From contig SSBO01000012.1 in NCBI GenBank assembly GCA_005281725.1, forward strand, positions 2,400,194 through 2,464,193: a DNA stretch of 64,000 nucleotides. Reading direction: 5' to 3'. Position 1 is the stretch's first letter; every line of letters starts with the position of its first letter. The notes under the pieces were generated by a model. That model was not told where the DNA came from. It searched no databases and saw nothing but the letters and a program-made list of their open reading frames with translations. A program made the position numbers and the translations under genes. This stretch comes from Wuchereria bancrofti. Taxonomy: Eukaryota; Nematoda; Chromadorea; Rhabditida; Onchocercidae. Positions 22,401-29,524 of the stretch are shown here, piece after piece.

Positions 22401-24954
22401 AGTACGTTCCAGATATTGGCATTCGAGTAATAGGTGGTAAAAAACTTCCAAGTGGTGAACTTGCAGCTTTTGTATCGATGGTAAATCGTGGAAAGGCTCG
22501 GGAAACATTAGGCGAGATCAGAGAAGGTTCAAATTCATTAATAATCAGTTTTCATATGTAAACTATGTTAGCAACGAAAATTGGTAATAGTACTTCGAAA
22601 TGGAAGGTAGCGTAGCATCGCAAGAGAATTGTCTTTGTAAGCATCAATATCTTAATTAACATGATAATAAAATAATGAAATTAAATCACAGATATTGTAA
22701 ATCTCATCTATGAGATTCCATATATGATTTGTCTCGGTATAAATCAGCGAGAGACGCCATATTATCGTTAGATTATTAAGATTGCTTATATCATTCATTT
22801 TAAATGAAATGAGTACTGTCAAAAAAGGAATGAAAGTAAAATTTTCAGTCCTTTTTTTGAGAGAAAATAAAAATAATAAACTTGGAAGTATGCATGGTTT
22901 TAAAATGAAGTAAAAAAAATAAATTCATGAGTTTCATTTCATAGCATTACGCATTATTTTGTTGAAGATTCGATAGAAATATGATCCTGTTTAGGAGATC
23001 GTGTTCTCGAGTGGAATGGTGTATTATTAACTGGAAAAACATTTGAAGAAGTGGAGCAAGTGATAGCTGCCAGTCGGGGTGAAATTGAAGTGGTTGTTGC
23101 TAGGTTGCTAGCTTTTTATGCATTACTTTATTAACAGCATTATTCAGCAAGTGATAACTTCACTAGAAATCAGCTCGATTCTAATATTCTATGATTACTT
23201 CACAGAACGCTTTTTGGTTTACTAGCAATTAACTTAGCTATATAGTGCTCTGAAAGAAAATGGATTGCTGTATAGTAAGCATTTGTAGGTTCTACGACTC
23301 TCTGAGAGTTTGAAGCGTTAAAAAGTTATCAGTTGCTTTCGTGTTAAAGCAATATTTGTTAAAATGTTTAATGCTTATCTGCAACAGTTTATTTTGAAAG
23401 ATTTCGCAGATACAATTCCTTTTTTTGAATGACAGCGTTTTAATTTTCAAGCAATTCGATAAGCAGTGTGCAAGTGACGTCAGGCAATTTCGAAAAAAGC
23501 AAAGGCGTTGAAAATCAAAAAAGGCGAGAACAAAAACATGGTATGGATTTTTGTTAAAAAATATTATTCTATTCTACTTATATATAATATTAAAGGAAAA
23601 TATATTTGAAAGAATTCTTTACAGATGAAATACGCGATCACTCACAGAAATCAGAAGCTCCTCCAATACCTGCACATCGTTGTGCAGATGGACAAACTTC
23701 TCTCCCTTCAGATTCTTATGCTGCTTTGAAACCATCATTGAACAATAAAACGATCCCTTTACAATCACGTAACCATATTACCTACATGCAGCAGGTAGCT
23801 TAACTGCATAATTACCTCTTCGTCTTTTAGCATTATTTTCAATTGATCTTCATCGGAAGCAATAGTGAGAGAGCAAATTGTTGGTAATATTTTGAATTCA
23901 AAGAATAATTTTCGATAAATGAAAATTTAGAATAAATGGTTGTTCCAAGATATTAACAAATTTAGCCGGTCGGTTCACACAGATGTATAAAGTACCAAGA
24001 GATTCGTACTTATCGTTTGTCAGCTTTATATTGGAAAGTATTTGTTTTAGGTATGTTTTTTTGAAAACCTGTTTCTTTGCTTGTATTCTGTGTTTAGCCT
24101 GATACGTTGGGTTATTTAAACGTGGCCTTAGCATACAACAGGTCAACATCAACACTTATGGTAACAGTGCTTTCGGCTAAAAGGCTAACATGTCGTCAAT
24201 ATTGTAACGTGACATTTTATCCGAATCCTTTTGTGAAGGTCTACTTGTTACCTGGAAGAAGGTAAATACTATTGCAATAACCTGCAGAGTGAAATTGATG
24301 CACTTCATGTTACTTCTCAACCTATCTATTTTTTTCTTTTAGTATATTCAAAAATTCACAGCGGTATGCAATGAGTTATAAATATCTTAGCATTTAATTT
24401 CAGGGTATCTAGCAAGCGTCGAACTAAATTCGTGCCAAATACCTCAGATCCAATATGGAATCAAACACTGGAATATTCTGTACCATTTCATGAATTATAC
24501 AGTCATTATCTGGAATTTACAGTGTGGGACTACGACAGGTTCAATGATAACAACAGTTTAGGGAAACTTGTCATTAGTCTTTCAGGTAATTTTAGTTGAA
24601 TGCTATGAGGACTCTTCACACATTACACACATTAATTTGTGTTAGATGGCATCCTCTTAGACTCTTCTTTTCTGTCTGTTTTCTGACTTTGTCCTTGTTG
24701 AAATTTACAGATAAAGAAAAACAAAGAAGTATGCAATAGTAAACGCTTTTAAATGGCTCTTATTTATTGAAACTGTTTGTTTTACAGATCCCTATGTTTT
24801 GGATGGTACATCGCGTTGGTATCCACTTCATACAACAGACAATGATTTATCTGTACTAGGCATACTTAGTCCGGAATTTCAAACAACAATTGGTACCACA
24901 AATGGATGTGCTGTGTCTCATTATAATCCAAGTACGGCATTTGCGCATTTATGA
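194..24954 (+). CDS. cla-1: Clarinet (CLA-1)-like Piccolo/RIM-type active-zone scaffold, 5' end missing
   Basis: Clarinet organises presynaptic active zones and synaptic vesicle clustering in nematodes. Seen here: a chain of phase-consistent exons at 194-512, 781-842, 1017-4090, 4914-5330, 5539-5714, 6107-6387, 6499-6767, 6939-7070, 7240-7646, 7878-8061, 8201-8301, 8408-8487, 8569-8683, 8748-8849, 8973-9086, 9176-9319, 9497-9644, 9829-9954, 10092-10291, 10742-about 10895, 11121-11358, 11560-11689, 15163-about 17557, 21318-21376, 21963-22103, 22403-22526, 22995-23103, 23452-23540, 23625-23794, 24098-24261, 24404-24585 and 24788-24954. The N-terminal two thirds are acidic, Ser-rich and disordered with repeated LTEEE..H...V motifs. 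A PDZ domain and one C2 domain follow. The protein stops after a single C2, whereas RIM has two, which favours clarinet over UNC-10/RIM. A likely poly(A) signal is AATAAA at 25574-25579. The 17.5-21.3 kb junction is the least certain. The symbol is assigned by architecture, not by alignment. Confidence 0.8.
1017..4090 (+). CDS. cla-1: giant exon of the clarinet-like gene with helix repeats
   Basis: A single exon of about 3 kb. It joins the upstream exon in phase (781-842 leaves two bases; the A at 1017 completes a Lys codon) and ends at CCCAG|GT, phase 1. It encodes a highly charged Glu/Lys/Ser-rich segment. Five copies of an amphipathic motif are visible: IPDAELKHIRKVEEAA (from 1429), LSDDKLEEIRLVNEQAKQ (2032), LTEEELMQIQAVERRAKQ (2524), LTEEELEHVKEVERNA (2689) and LTKEEIEHIKMVD (3553). 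No other globular domain is recognised. The ATG at the start of the open frame is intronic; the real exon begins after TTTTCAG at 1011-1016. Confidence 0.85.
4914..11689 (+). CDS. cla-1: small-exon block of the clarinet-like gene
   Basis: About nineteen short exons separated by short introns, with donor and acceptor phases that agree at nearly every junction. They encode more of the disordered acidic region. Three further helix-repeat copies occur: LSEEERQKIMAVMASAE (from 6239), LSPAERDQIISVMKAAE (6635) and LLPAKRDQILTVMKAAE (6965). The exon at 5539-5714 encodes an amphipathic segment beginning MFGSLSRLAGDAFKGAKQ, possibly a membrane- or coiled-coil-type helix. Later exons are rich in Asp/Glu/Ser, for example ADDDSDAETSPSSDEDD. 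Small phase-compatible exons suit alternative splicing, but no isoform evidence exists in the sequence. The junctions at 6106/6107 and 8061/8062 use weak sites. Confidence 0.7.
11690..15162 (+). other. long intron of the clarinet-like gene
   Basis: About 3.5 kb between the exon ending ..CCAAAGGAG|GT and the acceptor TTTACAG at 15156-15162. Both flanks are phase 0. It holds the large TG microsatellite described separately. Open frames around 13.2-13.9 kb come from that repeat. No exon, RNA gene or mobile element was recognised. Confidence 0.6.
13264..13454. repeat. (TG)n microsatellite, interrupted
   Basis: About 190 bases of nearly pure TG dinucleotide with scattered TC and CG interruptions, followed by a run of A. 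All three forward frames and one reverse frame stay open across it, giving spurious Cys-Val or Thr-His proteins. It lies in an intron of the clarinet-like gene. Confidence 0.97.
15163..17796 (+). CDS. cla-1: second giant exon of the clarinet-like gene (Tyr/Pro/Ser-rich, LC8-like motifs)
   Basis: It continues in phase 0 from 11689 and reads without interruption to TAG at 17794-17796. The product is Pro/Ser/Tyr/Arg/Asn-rich and low in hydrophobics, so probably disordered. It starts with a RRKLPSIPT stretch. It contains VGICTD (from 15886), VGVQSE (15934) and ETQTNG (TQT at 16114-16122), which resemble dynein light chain (LC8) binding sites. A short charged segment, KKELKEVLERRRESLE, at about 15577-15625 may be a coiled coil. 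For the isoform that reaches the PDZ domain I favour the phase-1 donor ATTG|GTGAGC at 17557/17558; GCT|GTAAGA at 17496/17497 is also possible. Reading on to 17796 would give a form ending before the PDZ and C2 domains. Confidence 0.8.
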   Translation, partial: DDVQCSTSLEMGRRKLPSIPTQRAEKVSETPPAPVYLTSSAPVVSPSPDRQYHAQDSRAYSQPTPYTASLSNLSLPSSSSTAYCRTVDPAILPGATIVHAKPKLLLRQTTSVASGDRSTVLGQVSGTKMPSPLARVLLKKELKEVLERRRESLEACEIEANQRQYIVHRMLITGLLPEYRSVDIDNIPNVIPCLLPVELISGARVVPSEVPSATTSVTTTPVPERSSVPPSSSSVQSGTQEVGICTDNFGLEPKLKSVGVQSENSFATTTAYSTIPSSVYHAATSSLRRQMKHDRLDAFTTNTNAITVLQPRFRSTETQTNGTTTYEIHSNRSSSRRHRNSASNLFSASEPNLLESTAKYFAEYDRQLREHGRRLKNRFAFSDDDPVNRETRKQRVMDELAQRKEKISSMIDLYSPSSFPGIHLTSDYSSTVPHYGSLPRIDFPTTRSPRSNRRDYMNRNHSRPSFGYGSLPRNYERYTERNYADAQNDYFQSLPIPTGRYDTLSRSWHNVNPTTVDDPILDSRTNFYATRSTNYLDPWLPYQQRLPESNVTFRRPLMKVAYDDLYRPQYAFGVRAQDFDGPQSLPNTDIISQYANYLSNQFITDQEKLMSGYPAEERMYLSQAKKRPYSAPRYNSPTTSGQTLPMVNYEDSLPSMNFDSARSHSNQPIQRPIIPDPHVNFPPYTQSDHYETWPWCQQLSYVNSSALDNNAISPYHYSNYFSPTPNTLLEASPLPGQVYSRNDANYGSRPSHYATEYGNYYRDRAAHQVRDSSNRNYAVRSHYPYSTQYHGANRYRGIGEQPYSPNQPSLFLDNYQPTSQHPSHAVRAWSNGNIPMNCYDAIYPKEDVLNRMYATLNSQRSIRPQHYGNGATSLMYS
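17797..21317 (+). other. long non-coding stretch between the giant exon and the PDZ exons
   Basis: About 3.5 kb, mostly AT-rich sequence. It could be intron, or could include the promoter and first exons of a short PDZ-C2 isoform. Possible short exons after good acceptors are 18761-18849 (listed separately) and 20910-20949, the latter ending at AAA|GTGAGA. A further candidate at 21464-21539 does not fit the phase of the PDZ exons. No repeat family or RNA gene is recognised, apart from a tRNA-like patch near 20.2 kb noted in the findings. Confidence 0.4.
18761..18849 (+). CDS. candidate alternative terminal exon
   Basis: A good acceptor (GGTTTCAG at 18753-18760) is followed by 29 codons and a TAA at 18847-18849. 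Joined to the phase-1 donor at 17557 it would give a C-terminus including LQYITELLQRYHREGRNS, a plausible amphipathic helix. A second frame is also open for 26 codons, so the coding case is weak. Confidence 0.25.
21963..23103 (+). CDS. cla-1: PDZ-domain exons of the clarinet-like gene
   Basis: Three exons (21963-22103, 22403-22526, 22995-23103) encode one PDZ domain. The ligand-binding strand reads DIGIRVIGGKKLPSGELAAF, the core contains GDRVLEWNGVLLTGKTFEEV, and the last helix is EQVIAASRGEIEVVVA. This pattern (RVLEWNG.LTGKT.EEV) is typical of Piccolo and RIM PDZ domains. It is preceded by a basic segment, YPTSIKKILLTRK. I chose the acceptor CAGTGAG|TAC at 22402 because only it keeps phase with the GT donor at 22104. 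Confidence 0.85.
22137..22158 (+). repeat. poly(A) homopolymer in a PDZ-region intron
   Basis: A run of 22 A, 34 bases after the donor of the exon ending at 22103. It has no nearby target-site duplication that I can see. Confidence 0.9.
24098..24954 (+). CDS. cla-1: C2-domain exons of the clarinet-like gene
   Basis: Three exons (24098-24261, 24404-24585, 24788-24954) encode one C2 domain and the C-terminus. Recognisable C2 features are LGYLNVALAYN, the strand NPFVKVYLLPGR, the KRRTKF basic patch, DPIWNQTLEY, LEFTVWDYDRF and the final RWYPL. They closely resemble the C2A domains of Piccolo and RIM. Loop 1 reads YPNPF where Ca2+-binding C2 domains have SDP with nearby Asp residues. Loop 3 keeps WDYDRFNDNN. 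The open frame ends at TGA 24952-24954 with a short Ser/Asn/Tyr tail. This C2 may therefore bind Ca2+ poorly; that is inference. Confidence 0.88.
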
Positions 24955-25188
24955 TTTACGATTTATGAAATTCAAATATGCATCAGAATTGAAATATCAA
25001 GTCTTATTCCTCCAAAAACACTGGAAGGTGAAGATAACAAAATATAACTTTGCATGGATTGCTACATTATTTCATCTGCAACAATTCCCTTTAGTTCGAA
25101 TCTAGAATGAGAAAATGGTAAATCTTGATTAATTGAAAGGAATCTTCATTTCGATTATCCTCTAATTTGTAAATCTGGAAAATTTCAG

Positions 25189-25311
25189 CATCTTTGGATA
25201 TTAATTGTCCAGCTATTTAATGATCCCCATGTTACTACGCTCAACTTGGTGGAATTCGCATCTTTGAAAGAATTGAATAGTCTTCAAAAGCTTCTCAGGA
25301 TTGGTGAATAA
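25189..25311 (+). CDS. candidate alternative 3'-terminal exon of the clarinet-like gene
   Basis: After the acceptor AAATTTCAG at 25180-25188 there are 40 open codons ending in TAA (25309-25311), including LVEFASLKELNSLQKLLRIG. In the +2 frame the exon would end after about ten codons. A donor inside 24788-24954, such as ATTG|GTACCA, would be needed. This is only a candidate; the simpler model ends at 24954. Confidence 0.25.
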   Translation, partial: HLWILIVQLFNDPHVTTLNLVEFASLKELNSLQKLLRIGE

Positions 25312-26965
25312 CTTCAGAATTCTTATCATCTGAAAGTCATCAAAATAATACTTGTCATAAACGATTGTCATTTCTTTGTATACTTGTACTTTTGATGAAT
25401 TTCCAACCCATTTCTGAATTTATCCTAGATTTTTCTTTATCTCTATTTACGGAAATTTATTTGATTAAAATCTTAGTTTCAAATTTTTGGGATCTTAGAA
25501 TAAAATTCAACTTTTTTTGTTGTTGGTTTTAGAATTTCAGTGTTTTTCTAATATTTATTGCAAATAGTATTACAATAAAAATATAAAGAAAGAAAGGAAG
25601 TTTGTTAATTTGTGATAATCGTCATTCCGGTAGTAAGAAAATTTTAATATTATTTGAGTGATCTCATTGCTTTATACGTCATAATATGTAAAACCAGTTT
25701 GTATTCACTTAACACATCGCCATTTTGTTTATCAATTAGTTGCATGAAGCTCAATGGCATCTCTTACTGTCCAATTGTTTCTTTTCTTTCATGTCGTAAA
25801 AAGCTTATTTATATTATTTTGCACAAAGTATTCTATAAAATAGTTTACCGTCTGAGTCAATGATTATACGGAAGGACATTGTTCGTATAGCGATGCCTCA
25901 GATGAAAGCTGAACTGTCTCGTTCAGTTCAACTGTTCGTTAGATTGTCCTGTGGTTGAGGTTGCAATACTTAACAGAAAAGATGAAATCGATAGAGATAT
26001 TTAGAATAAAAGTAAAATGTGTGTAAAATGTCTGGTAGAATTTTCTTTTATGGATTTTTATTTCTTTCTGCTGTTGTCAACTCTCTCTAGTTATCTTATA
26101 GGGTATGTATTATTCATTCACTTATGTTAATGATAAAACTGTGTAAACGCAAGAACTGTTCAAGGGAAACAATCAATAATCAGTTGATTTCTTGATTGTA
26201 TGATTGCAGTAAATTTATTAAAAATATGTGTGGATAAACACTACCTATGCGGTTTACATAGGAATTTGTTAGAAAAGTTCACGAGGCGGGCTATTTCATT
26301 TCCTTCTTATTTGTTACTTCCATTAAGCAATGGTGCACTTTATAGACACATCTATACAAATAAAAATGAGACAGTAATGCAGGAGAACTTCGAAGCGATC
26401 CTTCATTTTATCACTATGGCGAGGAACTTCACAGAACTATCACGTTCAAGACAGATTGTAACCTGAAGTTTGTATTTGTCTTATTGCAGACTGGCACAAC
26501 TGACCCGAAAAAAAAAACAAATACACCCGCTGTTATTTCCGATTGTCCACTGTAAGAATGCTCTCTATCCTTTCATATCTTGCTCCTCTTTTCCACAACT
26601 GCTCTCGCTTGCTCACTTCCCATACCGCGAATTTTATCGCTCTTCACTTCTCTCCTGCTTGCTTTCACCCTAATATACTCATCTTAATCTCACTTTTTTT
26701 TTTATAAATCTTATTCCACTTTAATTGATTTGCAAATGATTATTTCATGTAATAGTTTCAGCTAAGTGGCTGTTTCTATTTCATCCGCGTAATTCATTGA
26801 TCGGGCATATAGTTTAGTTCTCGAGATTCCTCACTGTCATCATTTCGTTTTTATAGAACGCTGTTGACCGAATATGAAGATCAAAGAACAACTGTCCTTG
26901 ATAAATATAGGTCCTAACAAACACTCATTTGAGATGATTAAACGTTGGAATTTGCATAGCCTTTT
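25312..26965. other. intergenic region, clarinet-like gene to methyltransferase
   Basis: It holds the likely poly(A) signal AATAAA (25574-25579) of the upstream gene, then AT-rich sequence. Open frames at 26200-26673 lack exon signals and recognisable motifs and are not called. The promoter of the downstream gene presumably lies here, but no specific element was identified. Confidence 0.5.
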
Positions 26966-26975
26966 TATGTTGCAG
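26966..26975 (+). other. probable trans-splice (spliced-leader) acceptor
   Basis: TTTATGTTGCAG ends at 26975, five bases before the ATG at 26981. An acceptor this close to the start codon with no upstream coding exon is typical of nematode SL trans-splicing. A cis-spliced 5' UTR is the alternative. Confidence 0.5.
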
Positions 26976-26980
26976 AAAGA

Positions 26981-29239
26981 ATGGATGCACATTTCACGTG
27001 GGAGAAAATTCAGATTTTGGATGGCGGCTTTGGCACTGAGTTAGAAGCAGTTGGTTATAATACTGAAGTAAATTATTATGAACAACTAAATAAATAAATG
27101 CAATAAATGATAAATGCACTTACTTTCATCTATTTATTTGTTTATTCATAACATATTTCCTAAGAACAACGCACAAAATCCGAACAGAATTTCTATTCTT
27201 TCTTTTTTTAGTTTTGTCGAATTTACAATCTTATGAACAAGCTTGTAAATTTCATCTTAACTTTTATTGTTAATGATTCGGGATTTTTGGATGTTTAGGT
27301 TGATTCAATTAAGTTATGAATAGTATCTATCCTTCCTGGAAGATTATTATACGGCTGTAAATGAAACTCAAAAGAACAATACAGAAATGTTACAGAATAA
27401 CTCACTTTGGAGCTGTGCAGCATTATTCGACAATCCTGATCTTATACTTCAAGTACATAAACGGTATGTATTTCATAAGTCAAGCCTGTCAGTAGCCTAC
27501 CGTAGTTAAGGTAGTCTGATTTTCGATGTTACTAAATAATTGTTGTTCGGGTACGTAGAGCTTCTTGACTGGTATCACATGTTAAGCGATATGTTTCAGT
27601 GATGAAATTTGAATCGATAATTTCACAGATTGTTCTGAAGTGTGAATATATGTAATTAATGTAAAAGCTGTTTAGATTTCTACAATATTAGCTGTTTTTT
27701 TTTTCAATATATTTATCAAATACATCATTATATTACAATGAATTTCTAGTTTCATCGAAGCTGGCAGTGATATCATCCTTACAAACTCTTATCAAGCTTG
27801 TATAAATACAATGATGAGTTCACGTGGTATGACGAAGAATGCTGCTGAATCGTCCTTAAAAGTAGCTCACATGTTTTCATCTACGGGACTTCTGGGATCC
27901 ATTAAAAACTTTGCGTATAAATTAAATTTGAGATAGACTTATGTTTCGGGCGCTTAAAGAAGTCATATTTCATCTCATTAATTTAAATCGTCATATAATT
28001 AAATTAAGAGTGAAATATTGTTGTAGAAATTGGTTTCACTAGCAGAACAGGCAATTAATGAATGTTCAGTGCGAGAAAAAGTAAAGATAGTTGGTTCAGT
28101 AGGACCATACGGTGTAATTTTTAATGATGGTTCCGAATATAATGGATATTATGTTGATGAAATTGAACAGCAGGTATGAGTCATCATTTAAATATAATAA
28201 AAACTTGAAAATAAGTTATGGGAAAGCATGAACATGTGTGTAAAAGTAATTAGTTTACTCATTATTGTAGATCAACCAATGTTGAATGTTGAAGGTTTTG
28301 GTTGATTATCATATGCAACAAACTATACCACTGCTTCAAGCAGGTCTTAAAGTCATAGCCTACGAAACAGTTCCATCATACAAAGAGGCTTTGGCTATAC
28401 TGAAAGCAGCGGATGCTATTGGTTATTCGTATAATTTCTGGATTTCATTCTCTTGTAAAGTGAATTTTGGATTTAATGATGCATTGAAATTAAGCTATGT
28501 TACTTTAATTTGAGTACCCAAATTAATTTAAACTGTCAAATATTTTAATTCATGCTAATCTTTACAGAATGGTAAACAAACCAATCACAACGAAGATTTC
28601 TGCAAAAGTGTGGAGAAAATTGCACATCATCCTAATATTCTTGGAATAGGTATGTTCCTCTTAAGTCCTCTCTTGCAAATTTTTTATCATATTAAAAGCT
28701 TCTCTAGGTAAAATTTTGAGGTTCTAAATTTAATTCAGGAATTAACTGCACATCACCAAATTATATAACACCGCTATTGCAATCTGCTAGTACTTCAGTT
28801 AATTCGTTACCATTTATTGTTTATCCGAATAGTGGCGAAGTATACGAACATAGCACCAAAAAGTTGCATTTTTTCTTTCATAGTAATTTTATTTGCATCA
28901 GGTTGTCTTTATAGCATTTTCCTCTCTAGATTTTTTCATTGTTTATAATTGGTGAAATTAATTGAAAAAAAAAAACAAGACTACATTTCTTGTAAAGCAC
29001 AGTTCATTAATCAGTAACCTGCTGAGTGGCGTAACCCTTTTAAACAGCAAATTTGGAACTGCAAATATTCTTTCAGATGGAGAAGTGGCAAATGTAGATT
29101 TCCTGATATGGAGCAGTTGATAGAGTGGAAAGATTTAGGTGTGAAAGTGGTAGGTGGTTGCTGCAGGGTTGGAGCGGAAAAAATCAAAGAACTTAGCATC
29201 TTAGTCGCAAAACTGAATTCCGGATACAGCATGCTGTAA
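26981..29239 (+). CDS. homocysteine S-methyltransferase family protein
   Basis: The family transfers a methyl group from donors such as S-methylmethionine or betaine to homocysteine, giving methionine, using a zinc-bound Cys triad. Exons: 26981-27067, 27324-27463, 27750-27861, 28027-28173, 28295-28459, 28568-28649, 28739-about 28901, 29077-29239; about 352 residues. Family signatures are ILDGGFGTELEAVG at the start, AGSDIILTNSYQA, VGSVGPYG, AGLKVIAYETVPSYKEA, FWISFSCK, GINCTSPNYI (first zinc Cys) and VVGGCCRVGAEKI (the GGCC zinc pair), so the catalytic set is complete. Odd points: a Asn-rich insert (NETQKNNTEMLQNN) before LWSCAALF, weak acceptors at 27323 and 28294, and an unclear seventh exon end. 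These could mean slightly wrong exon edges. The donor substrate cannot be told from sequence. Confidence 0.85.
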
Positions 29240-29524
29240 TATTTCATACAAATCCTTGACGTCATTGGAATTGTCTAACACGTTTTTTATCATGACTAAT
29301 TGAGTTGAAATTAGTATTTCTGATTTTATAAACATTTTGTTTGCAAAATGCAGTGTGTTTTTAATGAACAATAAGAAGTTTGATGTAACTGTCGTCAGCA
29401 CATTAAGTTTATTGTATCATGGAGAAGTTGAGACATCAGGATTACTGTTAACGTCATGCTACAATACCAGTTCTCTTCACATTCAGTTGCTTTTACTTTA
29501 CCTTAGTTGAAATCTTCGAGGTTC

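Noticed and set aside
194..24954. UNC-10/RIM as the identity of the large gene
   Set aside because: The gene ends after one C2 domain right behind the PDZ, has giant disordered exons, and shows no second C2. Clarinet fits better, though the missing 5' end leaves some doubt.
26200..26673. Two adjacent plus-strand frames (88 and 67 codons)
   Set aside because: No exon signals or recognisable domain; composition is intergenic.
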